Shown piece after piece: positions 38,696 to 50,943 of a stretch of DNA of 64,000 nt (the first letter of the stretch is position 1; each line of letters starts with the position of its first letter). The stretch spans positions 3,027,001-3,091,000 of the forward strand of contig NC_135551.1 of assembly GCF_964340395.1 (NCBI RefSeq). Reading direction: 5' to 3'. This stretch comes from Glandiceps talaboti (Eukaryota > Hemichordata > Enteropneusta > Spengelidae). The position numbers and the translations under genes are program-made. The notes beneath the pieces were generated by a model. The model was not told where the DNA came from and did not search any database. It saw only the letters and a program-made list of their open reading frames with translations.

Positions 38696-39420
38696 TATTT
38701 CGCTCGTCGAACATTTGTATGAAAAGGTATTAATAAAGAGTTAAAAACAGTCTTTATGTGTGCTCTTTGGCTGATTGCGTTACAAAGGTAAAATGGTAAA
38801 GGGAGAACGAAAAATAGTAAAGCTAGTCAAGTCCGTCTCCTAGGATACTGACAGTGTAACATTTGTACAATTGAATTTATTTAGTTTTACTTAGGGCAGT
38901 ATACTGTAGACAAAATTTTACACTACAAATAAGTAAGATTCAGACATTACTCATAACTTATATTGTAAAAAGTAATTCCTATGAAGTGAGTACCGAAAAT
39001 CACTCTCTGAAACCAAGAGATAAAATGTTCCAAAATACAATACCATTGTGCTGTAGAGAAATTGCAAAATTTTCCCATTTCTGAGTTCATTTTTGGGATA
39101 ACGTTATTGCCATGATTGTCTTTATTACGAGTGCTATAGTGGCGAGTAGAAAATAGTGCAGTAATCTATGCTTTCATCAGGTACGTTACAATCAAACCAA
39201 ACACAAATATTTATAGCTTATGAAGTTAAAAGATAACCAGAATATGTAATTGTGTGAAAAGTTCAGATAATTTGTTAGTGCTGTTACTCAAATCAGGTAT
39301 AGAAAACAGGTATCCACATTGTTTTTTAAGTTTACGGTCAACGAAAAACAAAGGACGCCCTCTATTTCGAAAGCAGATATCTTGACACGTTCTAGCAGCT
39401 TCTAAATCCATTGACGATCA
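38696..39420. other. non-repetitive spacer between satellite arrays
   Basis: Unique-looking sequence. A minus-strand open frame at 39226-39411 (MDLEAARTCQDICFRNRG...) has fairly protein-like composition but no recognised homology and no clear splice sites, so I do not call it. Confidence 0.45.
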
Positions 39421-39424
39421 TTGA

Positions 39425-41207
39425 AACAGTGTATGCAATAGAGACATTGAACTGTACATTGCCAATTTGAAACCAGTGTATGTAATAGAGACATTGAACT
39501 GTACATTGCCACTTTGAAACCAGTGTATGTAATAGAGACATTGAACTGTACATTGCCACTTTGAAACCAGTGTATGCAAATAGAGACATTGAACTGTACA
39601 TTGCCACTTTGAAACCAGTGTATGTAATAGAGACATTGAATTGTACATTGCCACTTTGAAACCAGTGTATGCAATTAGAGACATTGAATTGTACATTGCC
39701 ACTTTGAAACCAGTGTATGTAATAGAGACATTGAACTGTACATTGCCACTTTGAAACCAGTGTATGCAATAGAGACATTGAATTGTACATTGCCACTTTG
39801 AAACCAGTGTATGTAATAGAGACATTGAACTGTACATTGCCACTTTGAAACCAGTGTATGCAATAGAGACATTGAACTGTACATTGCCACTTTGAAACCA
39901 GTGTATGTAATAGAGACATTGAACTGTACATTGCCACTTTGAAACCAGTGTATGTAATAGAGACATTGAACTGTACATTGCCACTTTGAAACCAGTGTAT
40001 GTAATAGAGACATTGAACTGTACATTGCCACTTTGAAACCAGTGTATGTAATAGAGACATTGAACTGTACATTGCCACTTTGAAACCAGTGTATGTAATA
40101 GAGACATTGAACTGTACATTGCCACTTTGAAACCAGTGTATGTAATAGAGACATTGAACTGTACATTGCCACTTTGAAACCAGTGTATGTAATAGAGACA
40201 TTGAACTGTACATTGCCACTTTGAAACCAGTGTATGCAATAGAGACATTGAACTGTACATTGCCACTTTGAAACCAGTGTATGTAATAGAGACATTGAAC
40301 TGTACATTGCCACTTTGAAACCAGTGTATGTAATAGAGACATTGAACTGTACATTGCCACTTTGAAACCAGTGTATGTAATATAGACATTGAACTGTACA
40401 TTGCCACTTTGAAACCAGTGTATGTAATAGAGACATTGAACTGTACATTGCCACTTTGAAACCAGTGTATGTAATAGAGACATTGAATTGTACATTGCCA
40501 CTTTGAAACCAGTGTATGTAATAGAGACATTGAACTGTACATTGCCACTTTGAAACTAGTGTATGCAATAGAGACATTGAACTGTACATTGCCACTTTGA
40601 AACTAGTGCATGTAATAGAGACATTGAACTGTACATTGCCACTTTGAAACCAGTGTATGTAATAGAGACATATTTGAATTGTACATTGCCACTTTGAAAC
40701 CAGTGTATGTAATAGAGACATTGAATTGTACATTGCCACTTTGAAACCAGTGTATGTAATAGAGACATTGAACTGTACATTGCCACTTTGAAACCAGTTT
40801 ATGTAATAGAGACACTGAACTGTACATTGCCACTTTGAAACCAGTGTATGTAATATAGACATTGAACTGTACATTGCCACTTTGAAACCAGTGTATGTAA
40901 TAGAGACATTGAACTGTACATTGCCACTTTTAAACCAGTGTATGTAATAGAGACATTGAATTGTACATTGCCACTTTGAAACTAGTGTATGTAATAGAGA
41001 CATTGAACTGTACATTGCCACTTTGAAATCAGTGTATGTAATAGAGACATTGAACTGTACATTGCCACTTTGAAATCAGTGTATGTAATATAGACATTGA
41101 ATTGTACATTGCCACTTTGAAACTAGTGTATGTAATAGAGACATTGAACTGTACATGCCACTTTGAAATCAGTGTATGTAATAGAGACATTGAATTGTAC
41201 ATTGCCA
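39425..41207. repeat. 47-bp minisatellite
   Basis: About 38 copies of a 47-bp unit containing CATTGAACTGTACATTGCCA and ACCAGTGTATGTAATAGAGA. The unit has no stop in any minus-strand frame, so three overlapping frames stay open for 370-450 codons. With a 47-bp period they cycle through the same 47-residue pattern. Non-coding in my reading. Confidence 0.96.
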
Positions 41208-41214
41208 CTACTGT

Positions 41215-41744
41215 TACTTGCGGAAAATGCACAGTGAATGTGCGCACTTCTTTTGCACTTTCCAGCACAAAGAATATTTTAATTCGCGACACTGCAAAAA
41301 AGTTACACTTTTTAACAGGGCACATTTTTATCCAAAGTTAAACCAGCGTACAATAAAGATATGAGACATTTTAGCAAGGAGTCAGTGTAAGTACAGTCAC
41401 TTTAGTGAACCATCAATTCAAAGCGCCCGTGCTAGGAATAACGATTTTAGGGACCGGTCAGTTTCTCCAGCCAGGGGGGGGTGGATTCTTAAATCGGGCC
41501 GACAAAAAGTCACTGACCTATCTGTAAAACCCAAAACAGGCTGACCCCCCCCTATCACTTAATTCTAAAACATGATGACCCCCCCCCCCTATATGATATT
41601 CGCATGAGTGACAGGTATTTTTTAATCGTGACACAGTGTGGACTGCTTGACTGTCTTGCATCTACATTATAAGATCCCGGGTTAGCACTATCATAATTAT
41701 AATTATTGACTACACAGGGTAAATACATTTTAAAAGGAGTTTAA
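41215..41744. other. intergenic sequence with C/G homopolymer runs
   Basis: Several 7-12-nt G or C runs (41476-41484, 41545-41553, 41579-41590) are embedded in degenerate repeats of CTGACCCCCCC and GATGACCCCCC. It is probably the edge of an old transposable element. Confidence 0.4.
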
Positions 41745-42420
41745 TAGAATCTTGACAGTGAAAGGTAGGGGGAAAGCTTGAGAAGGGAATATGTACAGCT
41801 GTCATGGGGGGTCCTAGGGGGGAAGCCCAGGAGGTTTTTAACTCTGAAAAGTCAATTTTGAGACTCTTTAGACATTAGAAAATCATTTCCAAGCTTTACA
41901 AGACAGCACCAACATGTAAAAAGCAACTACATAAGGTTGAAATATTTTTGAAATATAGTTCGATAGGATCTTGACAGTAAGAGGTAGGGGAGAGATCTTG
42001 AGACTGGGATGTGTATACCTCATGGGGGGGGGGGGTCCTAGGGGGTCCCCCCTAGAAGCCCTGGCGTTTTTTTCCCTGAAAAGTCAATTTTGAGACTATT
42101 CAGACCCTTTCAGACAATAATTTCCAAGCCTTACAAGACAACACCAACATGTAACAAACAACTACATAGGGTTGAAATACTTTTGAAATATACTTTGATA
42201 GCATCTTGACAGTAGAGGGGAAGAGCTTGAGACTGGGATATGTCCACCTCATGCGGGGGGGCTGAGGGGGTCTGCCTCTAGAAGCCCTGAAGCATTTTTA
42301 CTCTTATAGCCAATATTTACGCTATTTAGACCCTTCAAGCAATAACTTAATCCATGCTTTACAAGACAGCAAGTATCAGAAACTATTCTTTATAACTTAC
42401 GGGTTGAAATATGTTCTTAA
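41745..42420. repeat. about 225-bp degenerate tandem repeat, three copies
   Basis: Copies begin near ATCTTGACAGTGAAAGG, ATCTTGACAGTAAGAGG and ATCTTGACAGTAGAGG. They share CATGGGGGG...CCTAGGGGG, AAGTCAATTTTGAGACT and TTTACAAGACA blocks. Confidence 0.75.
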
Positions 42421-42807
42421 AAAGTTAAATGGCATCATTATATACATGTAGGTCAGCACATCTAATGGTACTGCATGTACTTGGGGAGGGTCATTTTTTG
42501 CATTTATGTTTGGGTGAGGGTCATATTTACAATCCGTAGTTTTGTGATCAAATTGAAGATTACATGATTGTCAATTTGTTTTGTTTTGAGATGTAAAAGT
42601 GAGATGAACACTCAACATTTATTTTTACGAGTACTTTACATGCCAAAGTACAAATACATATATTGAATGTTTAATATAACGATACATTTTATTGAGTGTA
42701 CCATCTCACCTTATCATTCACACTGTCTGTGAATGTTGTTGTTATAATATCTACATATAATTAACAGCTATAGTAACTGGTTTATCACTCTTTTATTGAA
42801 GAAATAT

Positions 42808-43026
42808 ATGTATAGCCTTTCAAATGATGATAATGGCGATGGTAGCAGTAATGATGATGATGATGATGATGATGATATTTTGAATGTCATAGAGAACACG
42901 GACAGTGATACATGTTCTGACTCAAGTAGTGACAGTGAGTCCGATGAGAATAGCACTGATAATGGCAATACTGAAGGTGAAGGTGATGATGATGATGATG
43001 ACAATGATATCGGGGAACGTTTATAA
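42808..43026 (+). CDS. possible acidic low-complexity exon or ORF
   Basis: 72 codons from the ATG at 42808, dominated by Asp, Ser, Glu and Asn (SNDDNGDGSSNDDDDDDDD, SDSSSDSESDENSTDNG). Codons for Asp and Ser vary (GAT/GAC, AGT/AGC/TCA), which is slightly more than a pure GAT microsatellite would give. No homology recognised and no neighbouring exon found; a degenerate trinucleotide repeat is at least as likely. Confidence 0.15.
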   Translation: MYSLSNDDNGDGSSNDDDDDDDDILNVIENTDSDTCSDSSSDSESDENSTDNGNTEGEGDDDDDDNDIGERL

Positions 43027-43430
43027 GTGACCAGACCAGGCAGAGTATGCCAAACATGGAAAGCATGTTTTCGATACTAAATATTTTGTGTATGATTACA
43101 TGAGAAAGGTAACTAGCCAGTCTTTTAATGTTTGTCACTTGATATGTACAAATATTGCTTTCTAATACAGGGTCAAGACTCAAAAGTATTTAATTAGTAT
43201 GTATACATATAATGGGAATAGTGATGAAAGTTCAGTGTATGCAATTGTCATGGGGAGTGTCATGTTTTACTTAACAGACCATGTGTGATTTCCTCTGGTC
43301 CTCCCCCTGTAAATACAGCAGGCTCCATAAATCTCCAAAGATCCATCTTGTGTACACTCCTAAATGTGTTCAGCATCCTGAACACATATTCAAACCACAG
43401 GACACTTAGATTAAGTTAGTTATGTTTACG
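43027..43430. other. intergenic sequence
   Basis: Nothing recognised. Confidence 0.5.
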
Positions 43431-43431
43431 A

Positions 43432-43516
43432 AAACAAACAAACAAACAAACACACACACAAACAAACAAAAAATAACCAAACTATAAATAAATAAATGAA
43501 TAAATAAATAAATGAA
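43432..43516. repeat. (AAAC)n / (AAAT)n microsatellite
   Basis: AAAC repeats with CACA interruptions, followed by AAAT/GAAT repeats. Confidence 0.9.
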
Positions 43517-43544
43517 TACTGACAAGCATCAACAATGTTGTTGA

Positions 43545-44455
43545 CCAATAGTTGAGCAGTCAGTGTGATAGATTGCAATGGTATTCATAATAATATGTAG
43601 GTGACCAATAGTTGAGGACTTGGTAGGACAGATTGCTATGGTATACATAATAATATGTAGGTGACCAATAGTTAAGGACTTGGTAGGATAGATTGCAATG
43701 GTATTCATAATAATATGTAGGTGACCAATAGTTGAGGACTTGGTAGGACAGATTGCTATGGTATACATAATAATATGTAGGTGACCAATAGTTGAGGACT
43801 TGGTAGGATAGATTGCAATGGTATTCATAATAATATGTAGGTGACCAATAGTTGAGGACTTGGTAGGACAGATTGCTATGGTATACATAATAATATGTAG
43901 GTGACCAATAGTTGAGGACTTGGTAGGACAGATTGCTATGGTATACATAATAATATGTAGGTGACCAATAGTTAAGGACTTGGTAGGATAGATTGCAATG
44001 GTATTCATAATACAATGTAGGTGACCAATAGTTGAGGACTTGGTAGGATAGATTGCAATGGTATACATAATACAATGTAGGTGACCAATACATGTAGTTG
44101 AGGACTTGGTAGGATAGATTGCAATGGTATTCATAATACAATGTAGGTGACCAATAGTTGAGGACTTGGTAGGATAGATTGCAATGGTATTCATAATACA
44201 ATGTAGGTGACCAATACATGTAGTTGAGGACTTGGTAGGATAGATTGCAATGGTATTCATAATACAATGTAGGTGACCAATAGTTGAGGACTTGATAGGA
44301 GAGATTGCAAAGGTATACATAATACAATGTAGGTGACCAATAGTTGAGGACTTGGTAGGATAGATTGCAATGGTATACATAATACAATGTAGGTGACCAA
44401 TAGTTGAGGACTTGATAGGAGAGATTGCAATGGTATACATAATACAATGTGTGGT
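43545..44455. repeat. 60-bp minisatellite with alternating dimer structure
   Basis: Fifteen copies of a 60-bp unit containing GTAGGTGACCAATAGTTGAG and GGACTTGGTAGGA. In the first half, GATTGCAATGGTATTC and GATTGCTATGGTATAC types alternate (a 120-bp dimer). Two copies in the second half carry an identical CATGTAG-type insertion. The long minus-strand frames are repeat artefacts. Confidence 0.95.
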
Positions 44456-45593
44456 CACTTGAGGAAGACTTCATATCATCACTGCCACACTACTGTGAGT
44501 GTAATTACATCAATTCATTGATAGCTTATAGCATCACGTTACAACAAAAAGTTTTGGTTTGTGTCTATTTTAGTTCGTGTAGGAGAGCCTGATGTGTACA
44601 AATACTAGTAACTATATGATCACATGATTGGTATAACACAGGCCCAATAAACGAATTTCGTTCATTTCAACTAATGACTTACTTGTAATATCAGATACAC
44701 CCTGCACAGTATATCATGTTTAAACTCAAAACTTACTAGTAATATTGTCCCAAGGAAAATAAAAATGACCCAAGGTGTCTTTGTCTATCGACTCGTAGTG
44801 ACAACCCTTAAGTCATGAATATTTTCTGGCTGAATGAAGAAAATATTGGAGAATAACATAATTATTATCAGTGCAAGTACCACCAAAGAAAAATCATGGA
44901 AAGTAATGGCAATTTTGAACATTTGACTAATACAATAATGTCATGTATTTCAAACAGAACAGAATCACTAACATAGATGTACATTGTTGCGACATGATGT
45001 ACATTGTCGTGATGTAGAACAACCACAGTATATATTCCATATTTTTTGTTCTAAATGGCTAATGCATGATATAATGTAGGTTGTCTGATCGAATAAAGAC
45101 TATCCAAGTTACAGCTTTGTGCTGGTTTAATGTGTTCAATGGTAACAGGTTCATGTATTTACTACTGAGATGTTGATAAGTTGATTAAAATTTACTGATA
45201 ATATAATGTACAGTGCTGGGTTTCTGCATATACATTGTTACAAGGAAGAAACAGATCAGCAACGGGTATTTTTCCCATGTGTTAATAGCAGATTACAAGC
45301 TCAGTCATTGTCTTTGGTAGGCTAGGGTTTCCTTTGTTTCAAACATACACTGAAAGTTACCAAGTGACACGAGATGCTCTTTGTGAACCATCAGTTTTTG
45401 TTTTCTATAGCAATACTGCATCATTGGTAAAGGTCGATCAAAGGTCCAAATGTGTAATCTTTGAGTGGAAGCAGACATTATTTAGAGAACAGTTGGAATA
45501 CTGAGTGAGATTTAGTTGTCGAGTTATTGCCTTTTAAAAATTACTTGTTAGGAAGGGTCAAATTGAAAAACAAACATGTCAATATTGTTCAGG
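44456..45593. other. intergenic sequence
   Basis: No exon or repeat recognised. It would contain the 3' flank of the putative minus-strand gene at 45594-47142. Confidence 0.45.
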
Positions 45594-47142
45594 TTAAGTA
45601 AACTTCTCAGTAACTTGTTCAGTTAACTCAAGTTCATTTATCATTTTATCTATTAAAACAGGGCCATCTAATTTTGATGCAACTAATACAAAATAATGAA
45701 ATGTGAGTGCCATTATAGAAGGATGGATATATTGCTTGTCATGAACACTTGTGTTCTCTGTTGTAGCAAGTGAAAGTGCAATATGTAAGACACTCAGGAA
45801 GCATGAATGCAATAGCCTGAGTACTTTAACAATGATACTAATGTGTCAAGGAGACATATTCATTCTATACTGTAGATTTTGTGAAAAGTAAACTGTGGAT
45901 ACACCACCATCGCACTGTGTTTTTTCCTTTCACCATAGATGCCCAGCAGAAACCCTTAACATAAATCATCATTATATTCACATGTATATTTAATTTGACC
46001 TATAATAATTGTACACTACACAACATATTTTCCAAAATGAGGGAGATGTCATAGTTTTGTGAAGTTCATAATTCATAAATAATATCATGACTTTGACAAG
46101 AAAACAATGTCTGTTTTATATATGTGGCTTCTTACCTCAATTTTATTTGACGGTTTGATGGTGGCTTGGACAGAAGTTGATATCTTTCAATGAGCTTGAA
46201 TGACTTCACTACTTCAAGTTTTGTAATGGTATGACTTATTCACATCTGGGTCAAACACTGCGTCTTTTTAGTTCCCCCTTATAACTATTTACCCTTGAAA
46301 GAAGTAATGAATGTACAAGACATTAAATATTTTTTAAAAACATTGGTTTTTAGAAGATAATTTTTCCAGAGAATTTATCAAAAATCTTTAAATAGTCACA
46401 TAGAACAAATCAAGGACAAACAAACATGATAGACATCCATCTGTTCATCATATTACACATATAAGGTACATAATTCATCTGTTTAAAGTTTGATAGAGCG
46501 ACATTTAATACATTAGAGTACAACACTTGTTTTACCGATATCAGCTAATGACAATGAAGAATCCATTTGTGCACAGTGTAATAGAGTACAACAATTGTAG
46601 CACGTACAGAAATCAGAAATCATCAAGAAACATTACACAATCACTAGCCTATACTGTTCTTTAATATAGCACAACTGCTTGATCTGTAGGAAATGTTTTG
46701 TTAGTTTATACTCATTTTATTACAATGTAGCATTGTACAATGTACTACTACTAGCATTGCATATTCCGGCCATCTGGCCAAACACATAAAGTAATTTCAT
46801 GCAATATCAGTTTTACGCTAGATTGATGCAAAGCTAGCTCGAGTGAGGTCTTGTAAGTTGTACAGATGGTCAATCCCAATGTCGTGTGAACAGGTCGATA
46901 TTTTTGCTGAGCTCTAGACTGTCACCATGTAACCACCGACAAGTATGAAGTTAGAAACTCAATAGACTATAAAACATGAAAAATCAAACTTACCGATCAA
47001 TCAAGATCTCTTGCTGAGGATCAGAACCCAGGATATCGAAGGAAGTAAGCTCAACACTGTCCAGAGCAATAGCGCACACATGCCTGGTACATTCACTGCC
47101 ACCATTGCTGAAGACGTTTGCTAACAACGCAACATAGTCCAT
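45594..47142 (-). CDS. putative three-exon gene, unrecognised 156-residue protein
   Basis: Minus-strand exons 46994-47142, 46136-46234 and 45594-45816 join with matching phases (2, then 2, then stop). The ATG at 47142 follows an in-frame TAA only nine bases upstream. Exon 1 (MDYVALLANVFSNGG..., FDILGSDPQQEILID) ends at a strong GTAAGT donor. Exon 2 (LEVVKSFKLIERYQLLSKPP) has a GTAAGA donor but a weak acceptor (GAATAAG). Exon 3 (LLHSCFLSVLHIALSLATTE, MALTFHYFVLVASKLDGP, NELELTEQ) follows a CAG acceptor. The sequence looks like amphipathic helices, possibly an armadillo or HEAT-like fold. There is no signal peptide; the second half is hydrophobic in patches but shows no clear membrane segment. 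I do not recognise the family. Further exons could exist, or the last two could belong to different transcripts. Confidence 0.5.
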
Positions 47143-47198
47143 CCCCTTTTAGCTTCATTTCCATTAACATCCAGGTACCTTTCCGTAAAGGTGTATTG

Positions 47199-47340
47199 GT
47201 CTGATGTAGTTGTCGTCAAACGGTCTGATGTAATCATCATCAAATAGTCTGATGTAGTTGTCGTCGATTGGTCTGATGCAGTTGTCGTCAAGTGGTCTGA
47301 CGGAGTTGTCGTCAAGTGGTCTGACGGAGTTGCCATCAAA
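47199..47340. repeat. 24-bp minisatellite upstream of the putative gene
   Basis: About six copies containing GGTCTGATGTAGTTGTCGTC, ending 57 bp before the putative start codon at 47142. It would therefore lie in its 5' UTR or promoter. The minus-strand TTTPSDHL-type frame is due to the repeat. Confidence 0.9.
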
Positions 47341-47999
47341 TCTATGTGATTAATCTAAGATTGAATGTTGCCAAAATTGCGTTGAAATGTAATCACGTGG
47401 TCAGCCATTGTTATATCGCTCCTTACCGACACATTTATGCACCCCAAAATACACACACACTTCACTATGCCTATAACATTACTGAACAAATTTTGTTTGT
47501 GATAATAATAATAATAACAACAAGATCAACACAAACAAAAACTTTATTTTTTTCAACAACAATAAATAATTACAATACAAATTAATAAATAATATAATTT
47601 TACAAACTTACAAACATAAACTTTATAGGGCATATGGACTTTGTTATGTATACATGTAGAACATTACATTGAAATTGAAGTATGCAGTCTTAAGATATAG
47701 CCTAATTACTGAAAATAATTAATTATGCAAATTAGACACTGTAACACTGTAAGGTATATCAACACACTTTATAGAACATATGCACTTTGTTATATTTAAT
47801 AAATATACTAAATTAGATTGAAATTGAAGTATGCAATCTTGAGATATAATATAATAATTAATTTATTGTATTGATATACAAATTACTCTACTTAACATGA
47901 ACAGATCTCTCTCAAACACTAATCAGATCTAGCCATCACCCCAAACACTATACGTACCAAATTTCAGTACAATTGAGCTAACCATTTTTAAGAAAATGA

Positions 48000-48062
<63 letters not shown>

Positions 48063-49080
48063 GACATCTCCCTTTAAAAACTACTAGTAATTATGAGAAT
48101 CAACCCTTTAATTAGTATCATCTCAAAATGATGTCATTATGTTCCTAAATCAGTATTGTTGACAATTTACAATTACCTTATTTTACCATATCTATCATGC
48201 TGCATAGAAATCTGGGGTCATATATAAGAATCAACTTTGAAACAGTATAAAACAGTGTTCATGTTCTCCATGAATTGTTTTGAAACCAGAGTGGCTCATG
48301 TGCATAAACTTATTAATATGATTTGCATAAAAATAACAATTTGATTCCTCAGGAAAGTTACAATTAATAAAGCAACATAATACAATGCAATACAATTCAA
48401 AACATAACGCACCAGATATAAATTCTTATAATACATTCACAAGTACTTGATATTTGCTCTGCAATACTGAAAACATTATTGCAAACCTACTGAAGATAAT
48501 AATAACAGAGCCTCATGTATTTTTATTAAACCCATCCTTTACATTTTTTTTTTCATAACCCATCATTTTACAGTCATAACTGTCAATGAAACATTATACA
48601 AATTGAGGTTGAGTACATACATACATACATACATACATACATACATACATACAAACAAACCAACCCAATTTTTTTATTTTGAAATTAAATTTTCACATAA
48701 CATTTTTTCAAAAGTAAAAGGTAACATTCTCTAGTATGTAATAAATTGGAAATTAGTCAAGTACGAGTTGAATCAAAGTTTGAGGGAGCTAAGTTGGGGT
48801 GGGTACAATTGCTGGAGATTTTGGACTAAAGAATGCAGTTGCTTTCTGGTGCTATTTTAACATGTAAAGGTTTCCCCCTTGCATCTATACAAATTTTTGA
48901 AATTCTAGAACGCAAACTAAAAGAGTGCTATATCTGGGGTTATTAGCTCTACTGATAAGGTTCAGTAGTGCTATAGGTATGATGTGGTGTCGTCTGTCCA
49001 AGTGTCTAAGATGCCATTGTAATCTACATGTAGGGGTAAAGAGACAACTGGGCTAACAAACAGCCTAGCCTACCAGACCC
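47341..49080. other. intergenic, AT-rich, with microsatellites
   Basis: Contains (AAT)n near 47500-47520, (CA)n at 48001-48058 and (CATA)n at 48617-48651. About 48940-48990 has CTACTGATAAGGTTCAGTAG and GTGCTATAGG, related to 13925-13960 and, inverted, to about 59230-59260. No gene recognised. Confidence 0.5.
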
Positions 49081-49119
49081 AGAAAATGGTGATAAATATG
49101 AGAAATTAAGAACTAAACC

Positions 49120-49720
49120 GAACAATTACTTCACATCACAGAAAAATGAGCATTATGCTAAATATCTATTTCTGAAGATCAACCAAGAGCCGGGGGAAAC
49201 TTACAGCAAAGTTATACATCTAGATATTGACAGAAAAATCACTGAGTCTGATATGTGAATGTGGAGCAACATATGTGACAATAGTATATCAGATCACATT
49301 ATCCAAACAATATATTATAAACCAGGCTCTGTTACGAAAAACTTTAAAAATATGAATGGGTTCAAACTCCGACTGAAGTGGCACGAGGCAAATGGCTTAA
49401 CCACTCTGCCTCCGACAACCCTTATTTCTGACTAAGTTGTTTGCACACCCACACACATCCAAAATAGCGTAAGAATTCTATGGATGCAAATTCACCAACA
49501 AAGGACTGAAACCAGCACCAGAAAAAGTGAAAGCAGTGAAAGAAAGCAAACCAACAGATCCAAAGATTTCCTTGGTATGACAGCTAGACTGCCTATTAAA
49601 TTCATACTGAAATACACAGCACTGACGTCACCACCACTGAGAGAACTTACAAGAAAAGACACTAAGTTCAAATGTGGATAAAAAGAAGAGGCAACATTTA
49701 ACAGGCTGAAAGACAGCATA
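49120..49720 (+). pseudogene. Gypsy-type LTR retrotransposon fossil (gag and RT/RNase H pieces)
   Basis: Two broken pieces lie in the same orientation. A gag-like piece (about 49120-49320) shows NEHYAKYLFLKINQEPGET and DHIIQTI, a capsid pattern of invertebrate Gypsy elements. A pol piece (about 49467-49680) shows FTNKGLKPAPEKVKAVKES, FLGM and LRELTRKDTKFKCG, the segment linking reverse transcriptase to RNase H. Stops and frame changes interrupt both. The RT catalytic core, integrase and LTRs are not seen, so a large internal deletion joined the pieces. Identification is by pattern recognition. Confidence 0.7.
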
Positions 49721-50643
49721 CCAAATATGAGAACAAATTATATGCATCTTCAAGACTTCTAGAATTCTGCGAAGATGAGTAAAATTTAATAAAGGACATG
49801 TGCCATAAAGCTGCCAAAAAGTTTTTTTCAGTAAACAAATTTTGGAAAGTAAGATTTTTGAAAATCTCAAATTCAGAATCAGATTGATCCATTTTGTCAA
49901 CATGTACTTTAATGAAGAAATGACATCACAGAGAAATACTCAACTGAATCTTCGAATAAATATTTCCTGAGTGGCTATTGACTATGTACTTCCAAATTAT
50001 ACCACAAACACGTCGACTGGCCAGTCTTTCCATTTATTCATACAAACATACCACTTCATCATCATACATTACTTAGTGTACATGCCCCCACTAATTTCAA
50101 TAACTCTATCATACAAAGTACAGTCATCAATATAATTCTCAGGTTTAAAATAGATTGCTAGGAATTTCATATCTTCAGCACTGTAAATATGAACATGATC
50201 ACATATGAAAAGAATAAAACCAATTTATAATGTTGACAAATGTATATCTGATTCTGAATCACATGAATGAACTCAAATGAATACATTAAAGTGGCCATAT
50301 GGATGAGGATTTGGAATTCACTTTGGATTTTTAATTTATAAACAAGTGAAACCAGTTTTATGATGATGAAAAATAATCCTCACACGAGAAACTGAGTGAA
50401 AAAGATGTTACTCCTGACCTTGCCACAGAGCTACTCAGAGGAGAGGAGTGCTTTTGATTTGTAAATAGGGACATATTTATCTTACTGTATAGAGATATGG
50501 GGAAATACCTATTAGACAATCAAGGTGTAATTATATGTACTATGACATTGTACTTCATGCAAGTTTTTTTTATTTTTAAAAATAGAAAGATTTAATAAAG
50601 ATTTAATCCATTCCTGCAAAGTGTAGTATCTTCAGCATCAGCA
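49721..50643. other. intergenic sequence
   Basis: The last part of the Gypsy fossil may extend some way into this stretch; otherwise nothing recognised. Confidence 0.4.
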
Positions 50644-50943
50644 GTGTTTGATATTTCACTGTGGCCAAGAGATGAAAGAGATCAATTGATTGTTCATGGT
50701 AGTGATGAACTACAACAGTTTATTCAACACTTTTCAATTCCCTTAAGGAATAATGACTTTGACATTGTAAGTTGTCAGGACAAAAAGGAATTGAAATCCT
50801 TCAGCAGTAAAACTGCTCCAGCTAATATCAGAAATAAAGCTCAGAGAGAGTTGTGGCCTTTCCTCTTCTTCCATCATAAAGCAAGATTTCATAACATCTT
50901 GAATGGTGGCAGAAATATTATTATTAAATATCTAGCCCTTTGA
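50644..50943 (+). pseudogene. hAT-transposase/ZNF862-like C-terminal fragment
   Basis: The 99-codon frame FDISLWPRDERDQLIVHGSD...IQHFSI matches the pattern seen in the C-terminal part of hAT-derived ZNF862/KIAA1586-like proteins: a WP dipeptide, an acidic or polar stretch, then G-D-E and a downstream HF. No ATG start, BED finger or RNase H core is present nearby. Probably a relic rather than a gene. Confidence 0.45.

Noticed and set aside
39226-39411. 61-codon minus-strand frame with protein-like composition
   Set aside because: No homology recognised and no splice partners; it abuts the 47-bp array.
39392-41325. Minus-strand frames of 369, 376 and 448 codons
   Set aside because: 47-bp tandem repeat read in three phases; no evidence of coding selection.
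43529-44474. Minus-strand frames of about 305 codons
   Set aside because: 60-bp tandem repeat without stops, two frames equally open.
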